NCBI RefSeq assembly: GCF_025244705.1
Contig: NZ_CP104207.1
Coordinates: forward strand, 3,224,001 to 3,288,000
Source: Sphingopyxis sp. PET50
GTDB taxonomy: Bacteria; Pseudomonadota; Alphaproteobacteria; Sphingomonadales; Sphingomonadaceae
DNA length: 64,000 bases
Reading direction: 5' to 3'
In this document: positions 1-7,092 of the stretch, piece after piece
Layout: every line of letters begins with the position of its first letter
Numbering within the stretch: the first letter of the stretch is position 1
The notes under the pieces: generated by a model
What the model was told of the DNA's origin: nothing
The model's database searches: none
Seen by the model: the letters and a program-made list of their open reading frames with translations, nothing else
Made by a program: the position numbers and the translations under genes

Positions 1-654
1 TCGCGGCCCTCCATGGCGAGGAACAGCCCGGCCTTCGCGAGCTGGTTGCAGCTCATCGCGATGGCGCACTGGCGGAAATAGACGCCGAGCGTCGTTTCGA
101 CGGGCTCGCGCAGATTGCCGAAGGCGTCCATGAAATGGGTCAGGCTGCGGTTGCGGGCGCCGGTTTCGGATTCGGAGAAGGCGACGTCGAGGTCGATCCC
201 GACCGCCTCGTCGCCGGCGCGGGCACGCATGAAGGCGAGGATTTCCTCGACCGTCGCATCGAGGTCGCGGCCGTCGATCAGCCGGTCGGTGGTCGCGATG
301 GCGCTCGGCGTTGATGAAGGGGTTGCGCGGCACCCCCTGCTCGTTTTCGAGCTGGACGATCGAGTTGAAGGCGCTGCCCGACGGTTCGCGGCCGACGCTG
401 TCCCAGAGCGAGCTGCCGACGCGGCGGAGCGCGAGGGCGAGCGTGAAGACCTTCGACACCGACTGGATCGAGAAGGCCTCCTCCGCGTCGCCGGCGGTGT
501 GGACGGTGCCGTCGGGAAGCGCGAGCGCCATGCCGAAGCGCATCGGATCGACCTTCGCCAGCGCCGGGATATAGTCGGCGACCTTGCCCTGGCCGCGGTG
601 CGGCAGGGCGACGTCATAGGCCTCGGCGAGGCAGCGGGCGAGGTCGGCGGTCAT
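1..654 (-). CDS. glsA: Glutaminase A (partial, one frameshift)
   Basis: Hydrolyses glutamine to glutamate and ammonia; a cytosolic serine-dependent enzyme of the beta-lactamase-like fold. The chain starts at ATG 654 ([14 protein letters not shown]) and runs off the left edge after about 217 codons of a family usually near 300. Family motifs visible are [15 protein letters not shown], the nucleophile block FSIQSVSK (Ser-x-x-Lys), [22 protein letters not shown], then after the lesion [16 protein letters not shown] and [15 protein letters not shown]. One extra base at about 305 (T on the plus strand, A on the coding strand, in GCCG[A]GCGCC) breaks the frame inside NAGAI; removing it restores a continuous glutaminase. 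I judge this a consensus error. Identity is very secure; intactness is not. Confidence 0.93.
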   Translation of the reverse strand, partial: MTADLARCLAEAYDVALPHRGQGKVADYIPALAKVDPMRFGMALALPDGTVHTAGDAEEAFSIQSVSKVFTLALALRRVGSSLWDSVGREPSGSAFNSIVQLENEQGVPRNPFINAERHRDHRPADRRPRPRCDGRGNPRLHACPRRRRGGRDRPRRRLLRIRNRRPQPQPDPFHGRLRQSARARRNDARRLFPPVRHRDELQPAREGRAVPRHGGPR

Positions 655-753
655 GACTTTTCCTAGCAACTTTACTCGCGATTGCATGTATTTTCATTTT
701 CCTGAAAATATTCTATGAAATGGAAATCATCTGCACGACTCGGGAGACAGGTC

Positions 754-1227
754 ATGGTCGATCATCCGCGCGGCAAGGGGCTTTCGAGCGCCGTCAGCTA
801 TCGCGACAGCAAGGCGGCGTTCCGCTGGCTGGAGGAGGCGTTCGGGTTCGAGCCCTTGTTCGTCCTGCTCGATGCCGACGGCAATCTGGCGCACAGCGAA
901 ATGGGATATGGCAATTCCACGGTGATGGTCGGCAATGAATGGTCCGACGATCACAGGAGCCCGCAATCGGTCGGCGGCAAGAACACGCAATCGGTGCATG
1001 TCCAGCTCGCGGTCGGCGAGGATATCGACGCGCATTGCGCGGTCGCGCGCGCGGCGGGGGCCGAGATCATCCAGGAACCCGAAACGCAATTCTACGGCGA
1101 CCGCAGCTACCGCGCCAGGGATCCCGAGGGACATATCTGGACCTTCGGCGTGACGGTCGAGGAAAAGACCGCCGAAGAGTGGGACGCCGAAGGCGGCTTC
1201 ACGACCAAGACGCGGCTCGACGATTGA
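754..1227 (+). CDS. VOC (glyoxalase-like) family protein
   Basis: A 157-residue protein of the vicinal oxygen chelate fold. It has paired beta-alpha-beta-beta modules: SSAVSYRDSKAAFRWLEEAFGFEP at the front, VHVQLAVGEDIDAHCAVARAAGAEIIQEP in the middle, and the typical end YRARDPEGHIWTFG. Such proteins include dioxygenases, glyoxalases and resistance proteins, so no substrate can be assigned. ATG 754 was chosen because GGGAGA lies about 8 bases upstream; the earlier in-frame ATG at 715 has no ribosome site. The stop overlaps the TTG start of the next gene (TTGA), so the ArsR regulator behind it is probably translationally coupled. Confidence 0.85.
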   Translation: MVDHPRGKGLSSAVSYRDSKAAFRWLEEAFGFEPLFVLLDADGNLAHSEMGYGNSTVMVGNEWSDDHRSPQSVGGKNTQSVHVQLAVGEDIDAHCAVARAAGAEIIQEPETQFYGDRSYRARDPEGHIWTFGVTVEEKTAEEWDAEGGFTTKTRLDD

Positions 1228-1551
1228 GCGCGGGGGTCGACCGCATCTTCGCCGCGCTCGCCGACCCGAAGCGGCGGCGCGCCGTCGAGCTGCTCGGGCA
1301 GCGCCCGCACAGCGCGGGCGAGCTGGCGCGCGCGCTCGGCCTCGCGCCGCCGGCAATGAGCCGCCATCTGCGCGCGCTGAAGGAGGGCGGGCTGATCGAG
1401 GACAGTTTCCTGTCCTTCGACGCGCGCGTCCGCATCTATTGCCTGAAGGACGGCGCGACCGCCGAGCTCCGCCGGTGGCTGGCCGACACCGAAGCCTTGT
1501 GGGCCTAGCCAGCTCGCGGCGTTCAAGGCCTATGCCGAGCGCCGCGAATGA
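1224..1551 (+). CDS. ArsR-family winged-helix regulator (one frameshift near end)
   Basis: Short DNA-binding repressor of 108 conceptual residues. The winged-helix core is plain: VDRIFAALADPKRRRAVELL, then HSAGELARALGLAPPAMSRHLRALKEGGLI with the recognition helix MSRHLRAL, then a wing ending in RIYCLKDG. No metal-binding cysteine pair is present, so it fits the metal-free group often paired with SRPBCC proteins, as here. The start TTG 1224 overlaps the VOC stop. At 1506-1508 an apparent TAG arises in CCT[A]GCC; removing the A at 1507 gives the normal family end WACQLAAFKAYAERRE with stop at 1551. Regulates the neighbours by inference only. Confidence 0.85.
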
Positions 1552-1575
1552 GCGCCGCCCGATGAACGCCCCCCA

Positions 1576-2043
1576 ATGACCGCCGCCGTGATCGTCGCGC
1601 TGCGCGTCGCGGTGCCGCCCGCACGGGCGTTCGAGGTTTTCACGCGCGAGATCGGGCTGTGGTGGCAAAGCCATCCGCTGTTCGAACTGTCGCGCGGCGG
1701 CGACGGCGTGCCGAGCTTCGACCCCGAGGGGCCGGACGGGCGGCTGGTGACGCGCTTCGCCGACGGCAAGGAGTGGGAGATCGGGCGCGTGCGGTGCTGG
1801 CTGCCGGGCGAGCGGCTGGCGTTCGGATGGCGGCTGCCGAGTTTCCGGGCGGACCAGGCGACCGAGGTCGAGGTGCGCTTCGAGGCGGTCGGCGCCGAAA
1901 CGCGGGTGACCGTCGAGCACCGCGGCTGGGATACGATCCCGCAGCAACATGTCGCGCGGCACGGGTTCGCGCTGATGCTGTTCCAGCGGCGGCTGGGCGA
2001 GCATTGGCGGGGGTTGCTGGGGGCGATGGCGGCGCGGGTTTAG
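1576..2043 (+). CDS. SRPBCC (AHSA1-like) domain protein
   Basis: A 155-residue START-like lipid or ligand-binding fold protein. The family pattern is visible from VPPARAFEVFTREIGLWWQSHPLF through EVRFEAVGAETRVTVEHRGWD to the long C-terminal helix HGFALMLFQRRLGEHWRGLLGAM. It lies 24 bases after the conceptual end of the ArsR regulator on the same strand. ArsR-SRPBCC pairs are common and probably form a two-gene unit, together with the VOC gene upstream. Catalytic function is not established for this subgroup. Confidence 0.85.
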   Translation: MTAAVIVALRVAVPPARAFEVFTREIGLWWQSHPLFELSRGGDGVPSFDPEGPDGRLVTRFADGKEWEIGRVRCWLPGERLAFGWRLPSFRADQATEVEVRFEAVGAETRVTVEHRGWDTIPQQHVARHGFALMLFQRRLGEHWRGLLGAMAARV

Positions 2044-2059
2044 CGAAGCGCGGTTTTGG

Positions 2060-2353
2060 GGGTGGGAGGCGGACGTTTGGCGACGCGCTCAGCAAGCGTT
2101 GTTCGAGGCTGATGGGGCGGATATTTTGTTTCGCACAAAGGCACAAAGGCACGAAGAAGCCGTTCGCGGCCGAAAGGCCGCCTTCTCATCGACGTCAATC
2201 CTTAGACGAGGTTGAAGAGGTAAAGCCGCTTCGCGGCAAGCACGACATCTTCGTGCCTTTGTGCCTTTGTGCGAAATCAATCTCACTCACGTCGGCGCAC
2301 TACGCCTTCGGTGCCGCCGATAAGCCTGCGTCCGCTCCCGCCCGGAACCCGCC
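2060..2353. repeat. Long intergenic repeat, copy 1 (inverted copy at 22061-22358)
   Basis: Fills the 375-base gap between the SRPBCC gene and the helicase. Inside are opposed arms built from the octamer GCACAAAG repeated (2135-2155 and its complement near 2253-2274), plus GCGGCCGAAAGGCCGC. The flanks (GGAGGCGGACGTTTGGCG on the left, CCGATAAGCCTGCGTCCG on the right) are part of the repeat, because the whole unit recurs reversed at 22061-22358. No coding signal is credible. Confidence 0.85.
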
Positions 2354-2418
2354 CCCGCACCGGTTCGCGATTTTGGGAAAGCCTTGCCCCCCGCATCGCC
2401 GCGGGCCACATCTGCCCC

Positions 2419-4827
2419 GTGCCCCTCCCGCAGATCTTCACCGACTGGTTCGCCGCGCGCGGGTGGCGGGTGCGGCGGCATCAGGCGGAGATGCTGGCGG
2501 CGGCGGCGCGCGGCGAACATGCGCTGCTCGTCGCGGCGACGGGGGCGGGCAAGACGCTGGCGGGGTTCCTGCCGACGCTCGTCGATCTCGCCGCGCATCC
2601 GTCGGACCGGCTGCACACGCTGTACGTCTCGCCGCTGAAGGCGCTCGCCGCCGACGTCGAACGCAATCTGCTGGGGCCGATCGGAGACATGGGCCTCGCC
2701 ATCAGCGTCGAAAGCCGCAGCGGCGATACATCGTCGGACAGGAAGGCGCGGCAGCGCAGTCGACCGCCGAACATCCTGCTCACCACCCCCGAATCGCTGT
2801 CGCTCCTGCTCTCCTATCCCGACAGTTTCGCGATGTTCGCCGACTTGCAGACGGTGGTGATCGACGAGATCCACGCCTTCGCGCCGGGCAAGCGCGGCGA
2901 CCTGCTGAGCCTCGCGCTCGCGCGGCTCCAGCAAATCGCGCCCGCGATGCGCCGCGTCGGGCTGTCGGCGACGATCGCCGATCCCGGGCAATATGCCGAA
3001 TGGCTGGCGCCCGATGCGGCGGGCGGCGCGGTGACCCTGGTCGCGGGCGAGGCGGGGGCCGATCCCGACATTTCGATCCTGCTGCCCGAGGGCGCGGTGC
3101 CCTGGTCGGGGCATTCGGGGCGCTATGCGGTGCATCAGGTGATGGCGGAGGTCGCGAAGAACCGCACCACGATCATCTTCTGCAACACGCGCGGGCTCGC
3201 CGAGCTGATCTTTCAGGAATTGTGGAAGGTCAACGACCTGTCGCTGCCGATCGCGATCCACCACGGCAGCCTCGACCGCGAGGCGCGGCAGCGCGCCGAG
3301 ACGGCGATGGCCGAAGGGCGGCTGCGCGCGCTGGTCGCGACCTCCAGCCTCGACCTCGGGCTCGACTGGGGCGATGTCGACTGCGTGATCCAGATGGGCG
3401 CGCCCAAGGGGTCGTCGCGGCTGCTCCAGCGGATCGGGCGCGCCAACCACCGGCTCGACGAGCCGAGCCGGGCGCTGATCGTGCCGGGCAACCGCTTCGA
3501 ATATCTGGAAGCGCAGGCGGCGCTCGATGCGGTCGCGGCGGGCGAGCGCGACGCCGACCGCTTCCGCCCCGGCGCGCTCGACGTGCTGGCGCAGCATGTG
3601 ATGGCGCTCGCCTGCGCCGCGCCGTTCGACGAGGCGGAGTTGCTCGCCGAAATCCGGTCGGCGGCGCCGTACCGCTGGGTCGATGAGGTGACCTTTTCGC
3701 GCCTGCTCGGTTTCGTGCGCGACGGCGGCTACGCGCTCAAAAGCTATGACCGCTTCCGCCGCCTCGCCCCCGACGGGCAAGGACGCTGGCGCATCGCGCA
3801 TCCGCGGCTGGCGGCGCAGCACCGGCTGAACGCCGGGATCATCGTCGACGCGCCGACGCTCGACGTGCGGTTCCGGAACGGCCGCCGCCTCGGCAGCGTC
3901 GAGGAATATTTCGCGAGCACGCTGACCCCGGGCGACACCTTCGCCTTCGCCGGGCTCAGCCTCGAGGTCGAGGCGATCCGCGACACCGACCTTTATGTGC
4001 GCGCGACGACGCGGCCCGCGCGCATCCCCTCCTATCTCGGCGCGCGCATGGCGCTGACGACGCGGCTCGCCGACCGGGTGCGCGGCTTCCTCGCCGATCC
4101 GGCAAGCTGGGCGCGCTTTCCCGGCGACGTGCGCTTCTGGCTGGAGATGCAGCAATGGCGCTCGGTGCTGCCGCGCCCCGGCGAATTGCTCGTCGAGACC
4201 TTCCCGCACGACGGGCATCATTATCTGGTCGTCTATCCGTTCGACGGCTGGAATGCGCACCAGTCGCTGGGGATGCTCGTCAGCAAGCGGATGGAGCGCG
4301 CCGGGCTGCAGCCTTTGGGCTTCGTCGCGTCGGACTATGCGCTGGCGATCTGGTCGCTGCGTCCGGTGACCGACCCCGCCGCGCTGTTCGATGCCGCGAT
4401 CCTCGAGGGCGAGTTCGTCGAATGGGTCGAAGGCTCGCACCTGCTGAAACGCGCCTTCCGCGAGGTCGCGGTGATCGGCGGGCTGATCGAGCGCCAGCAT
4501 CCGGGCAAGCGCAAGACGGGCAAGCAGGTGACCTTTTCGACCGACCTGATCTTCGACGTGCTGCGCAAGTACGAGCCCGACCATCTGCTGCTCGAAGCGG
4601 CCTGGGCCGATGCGCGCGAGCGGCTGACCGATGTCGCGCGGCTCGGCGACCTGCTCGACCGCGCGGCGGGGACGATGCTGCACAAGGACCTCGAACGGAT
4701 CAGCCCGCTCGCGGTGCCGGTGCTGGTGCTGATCGGACGCGAGAATGTCGCGGCGGCGGACATCGACGATGCGCTGCTGGGCGAACTCGCCGACGAACTG
4801 GCGGCGGCGGCGATGGGGGAGGGATAG
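2419..4827 (+). CDS. Ligase-associated DNA damage response DEXH-box helicase (Lhr-like)
   Basis: An 802-residue superfamily 2 helicase. Walker A is AATGAGKT, motif II is IDEIHAF, motif III LSATI, and motif VI QRIGRANHR; the C-terminal half is the Lhr-specific winged-helix and beta-barrel region. The family works in DNA repair with a 3'-exonuclease, an ATP ligase and the nuclease PdeM. PdeM lies 1.4 kb downstream; the ligase and exonuclease are not in this window. Start GTG 2419 matches the family N-terminus LPQIFTDWFAARGW; anything further upstream would read through a repeat element. Confidence 0.93.
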   Translation: MPLPQIFTDWFAARGWRVRRHQAEMLAAAARGEHALLVAATGAGKTLAGFLPTLVDLAAHPSDRLHTLYVSPLKALAADVERNLLGPIGDMGLAISVESRSGDTSSDRKARQRSRPPNILLTTPESLSLLLSYPDSFAMFADLQTVVIDEIHAFAPGKRGDLLSLALARLQQIAPAMRRVGLSATIADPGQYAEWLAPDAAGGAVTLVAGEAGADPDISILLPEGAVPWSGHSGRYAVHQVMAEVAKNRTTIIFCNTRGLAELIFQELWKVNDLSLPIAIHHGSLDREARQRAETAMAEGRLRALVATSSLDLGLDWGDVDCVIQMGAPKGSSRLLQRIGRANHRLDEPSRALIVPGNRFEYLEAQAALDAVAAGERDADRFRPGALDVLAQHVMALACAAPFDEAELLAEIRSAAPYRWVDEVTFSRLLGFVRDGGYALKSYDRFRRLAPDGQGRWRIAHPRLAAQHRLNAGIIVDAPTLDVRFRNGRRLGSVEEYFASTLTPGDTFAFAGLSLEVEAIRDTDLYVRATTRPARIPSYLGARMALTTRLADRVRGFLADPASWARFPGDVRFWLEMQQWRSVLPRPGELLVETFPHDGHHYLVVYPFDGWNAHQSLGMLVSKRMERAGLQPLGFVASDYALAIWSLRPVTDPAALFDAAILEGEFVEWVEGSHLLKRAFREVAVIGGLIERQHPGKRKTGKQVTFSTDLIFDVLRKYEPDHLLLEAAWADARERLTDVARLGDLLDRAAGTMLHKDLERISPLAVPVLVLIGRENVAAADIDDALLGELADELAAAAMGEG

Positions 4828-4842
4828 CGGGCGGACATAGGC

Positions 4843-5034
4843 GATCCTCCCCCAAAGGGGGAGGGGGACTACCCGAAGGGTGGTGGAGGGGCACGGGAGG
4901 CTTATGCAGCGCTGGACGGAAAGCGCTTCCATCGCTCGGCAACGGAGCCATGGTTCGCCACCTCACCGGCGAGGCAAACCGCCTGTACCCCTCCACCAGC
5001 TTCGCTGGTCCCCCTCCCCGTGCCGGGGAGGATC
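4843..5034. repeat. Intergenic inverted repeat with GATCCTCCCC ends (sister at 53181)
   Basis: The ends are complementary: GATCCTCCCCC at 4843 and GGGGAGGATC at 5025-5034. Second-order arms are GGGGGA-TACCCGAAGG-GGTGGAGGGG and CCCCTCCACCAGC-TTCGCTGG-TCCCCCTCC. The same plan is found at 53181-53326. It occupies nearly all of the 282-base gap between the helicase and the retropepsin gene. Confidence 0.85.
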
Positions 5035-5109
5035 GGCAACCTCCGCACGCCGCTTGCCGCCTCCCCGCGACAGGCGTAGACTGCGCGTACATATAAGAGG
5101 ATGCCCGCG

Positions 5110-6158
5110 ATGACCCATGTTCTCAGGCGGCCGATGATCTGGACGGCGATGCTCGCCGCGCCGCTGCTGGCCGGTGCCAGCCAGCCGCCCGCCGCGCCGC
5201 TGCGGCGGCGGCAGGCCCGGCTGCGGCGCCCGCCGAACCCGCCGCGCCGTCCGATGTCCTGACCAGCGAGATCACCCCCTTCATCCAGCCCTTCGACCTC
5301 GACGCGACGCGGCGCATGTCGGTGCAGGTGCGCGTCGCCGGGCAGGGGCCCTTTTCCTTCCTCGTCGACACCGGCGCCGAGCGCACGATCATCGCGCGCG
5401 AACTCGCCGACCGGCTGGGGCTGGTCGAGGGCGCCAAGCTCAAGATGGCGACGATCGGCGGGTCGGCGACGGTGCCCAGCTTTCGCGTCGCCACGCTGCA
5501 GATGACCGACCTGCACATGGCCGCCTTCGACGCGCCCTCCTTTTACGGGCGGCATATCGGCGCGGCGGGGCTGATCGGGGTCGACATGCTCGAGGACCGG
5601 CGCATCCTGATCGATTTCCGCAAGGAAAGCATGCAGGTGCTCGAGACGCGCAAGCGCGCGCGGCCGATCATCCGCGACGACGACGCGATCGTCGTCACCG
5701 CGCGCAATTCGGCGGGGCGGCTGATCCTGTCCGACGCGCGGCTCGACGGCAAGCGCATCGACGTGATCGTCGACACCGGCGCGCAGACGAGCGTCGGCAA
5801 TCTGGCGCTGCAGAAACTGGTCGCGGCGCGGCGCGCGAACCGCCTGCCCTTCCTCGCCACCACGCTGGGGGCGGTGACCGGCGAGGCGGTGCCGGCGACG
5901 CGCACCGCGGTGAAGCGCATCGTGATCAACGGCATGGACGTCAACGACCTGCCGGTCAGCTTCGCCGACAGCCAGGCGTTTCGCGCGCTGGGGCTGACCG
6001 AGCGGCCGGCGCTGCTGCTCGGCATGGACAGCCTGGCGCTGTTCGACCGGGTCGAGATCGATTTCCCGAACAAGCGCGTCGTCTTCGACCTGCCCGACGG
6101 GGCAAACCGCGCGACGGGACAGCGGTTCGCGGCGAATTTCGCGGGCCGGGGCGGCTAG
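5110..6158 (+). CDS. Secreted two-domain retropepsin-like aspartic protease (one frameshift)
   Basis: About 349 conceptual residues. A hydrophobic signal (MIWTAMLAAPLLAGASQ) is followed by an Ala/Pro-rich linker and two retropepsin domains, each with its own aspartate motif: FLVDTGAERTII near residue 90 and VIVDTGAQTSVG near residue 225, with ALLLGMDSLALF matching the flap-end ILG(M)D motif. One chain thus holds both halves of what is a homodimer in retroviral proteases. The start is ATG 5110, with AAGAGG 10 bases upstream. The frame changes at about 5197-5201; restoring one C gives a continuous Ala-rich linker. Probably periplasmic; substrate unknown. It sits between the helicase and PdeM genes but has no known role in repair. 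Confidence 0.82.
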
Positions 6159-6226
6159 GGCCTCCATCCGTCGCGAAATGAGAACATATACTGGACGGAA
6201 TTGCAGGCTGGCGGCATAGCGGCGCC

Positions 6227-6961
6227 ATGTCCGCCGCACCGCAGCTCGATTTCGCCGACCACCGCTTCGTTCCGCTCGTCGGCCGGGCGCTGTTCTGGCC
6301 GCGCCACGGCGCGCTGATCGTCGCCGACCTGCACCTCGAAAAGGCGAGCTGGTATGCGGCGCACGGCCAGCCCCTGCCCCCCTATGACAGCCACGATACG
6401 CTCGACCGGCTGGCGCGGCTGGCGGCCGAGACCGGCGCGCGCGCGATCTGGTGCCTGGGCGACAGTTTCCACGACCGCGCCGCCGCCGACCGGATCGCGC
6501 CCGCGATCGCCGAACGGTTGCGCCGCCAGACGGGCGCGGTGCGGCTGACCTGGATCGCGGGCAATCACGACGGACTGGCGGGCGGCGCCTGGGGCGGCGA
6601 GGTCGCCGACGAGATGGTCGTCGACGGCATCGTCTTTCGCCACCAGAGCGAAGACGGGGAAACCCGCCCCGAGATATCGGGCCATTTCCACCCCAAGCTG
6701 CGGCTGACCGTGCGCGGCCGCCCGGTGTCGCGCCCCTGCTTCGCGGGCGACGGGCGGCGGCTGATTCTGCCCGCTTTCGGCAGCCTGACCGGCGGGCTCG
6801 ACGTCGGCGATGCGGCGATCGCGGCCAATTTCGCGGACGATTATCGCGCGATGCTGGTCGCCGGCATGGAAAATTGCTGTCGCTGCCCTGCCGCGGCGGG
6901 GCCGCCGATGACGTTACGGCAATGCCGCGTCGCGCCCGATAGCCCGGAAATCCGGGCGTAA
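6227..6961 (+). CDS. pdeM: Ligase-associated DNA damage response endonuclease PdeM
   Basis: A 244-residue calcineurin-like phosphoesterase. Metal-binding motifs appear in order: ADLHLEK (D-x-H), WCLGDSFHD (G-D), AGNHD (G-N-H-D), and ISGHFHPK (G-H-x-H). PdeM-family enzymes cut DNA and belong to the same repair module as the helicase upstream. The start ATG 6227 directly precedes the conserved LDFADHRFVPLVGRALFWP. The last 25 residues (CCRCPAAAGPPM and onward) look unlike the family and may be read-through into the intergenic region. Confidence 0.9.
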   Translation: MSAAPQLDFADHRFVPLVGRALFWPRHGALIVADLHLEKASWYAAHGQPLPPYDSHDTLDRLARLAAETGARAIWCLGDSFHDRAAADRIAPAIAERLRRQTGAVRLTWIAGNHDGLAGGAWGGEVADEMVVDGIVFRHQSEDGETRPEISGHFHPKLRLTVRGRPVSRPCFAGDGRRLILPAFGSLTGGLDVGDAAIAANFADDYRAMLVAGMENCCRCPAAAGPPMTLRQCRVAPDSPEIRA

Positions 6962-6965
6962 ACGC

Positions 6966-6980
6966 CTGTGGCACAAAAGC
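6966..6980 (+). promoter_or_regulatory. Motif shared upstream of the two TonB receptors (copy 1)
   Basis: CTGTGGCACAAAAGC lies 113 bases before the receptor start at 7093. A copy differing at one base (CTGTGGCGCAAAAGC) lies at 9990-10004, 107 bases before the second receptor. Both are followed within about 10 bases by CCCGG and a run of A (GAAAAC / AAAAAC). A 12-bp palindrome GCATAATTATGC stands at 7030-7041. Similar position suggests a promoter or regulator site; the factor is unknown. Confidence 0.5.
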
Positions 6981-7092
6981 ATCACCCGGCGAAAACATGA
7001 GGCAAAACCGCGCGCCCGGCTGGATCACTGCATAATTATGCGTATGAATGGGGCCCAATAAAAACAACGAAATGCTGAGAGGAGTGCCCCAA

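Noticed and set aside
2287-4932. Long open frame (881 codons) opposite the helicase gene
   Set aside because: It is the antisense shadow of a clear helicase; its amino-acid content is Arg/Ala/Pro-rich without motifs, as expected for high-GC DNA.
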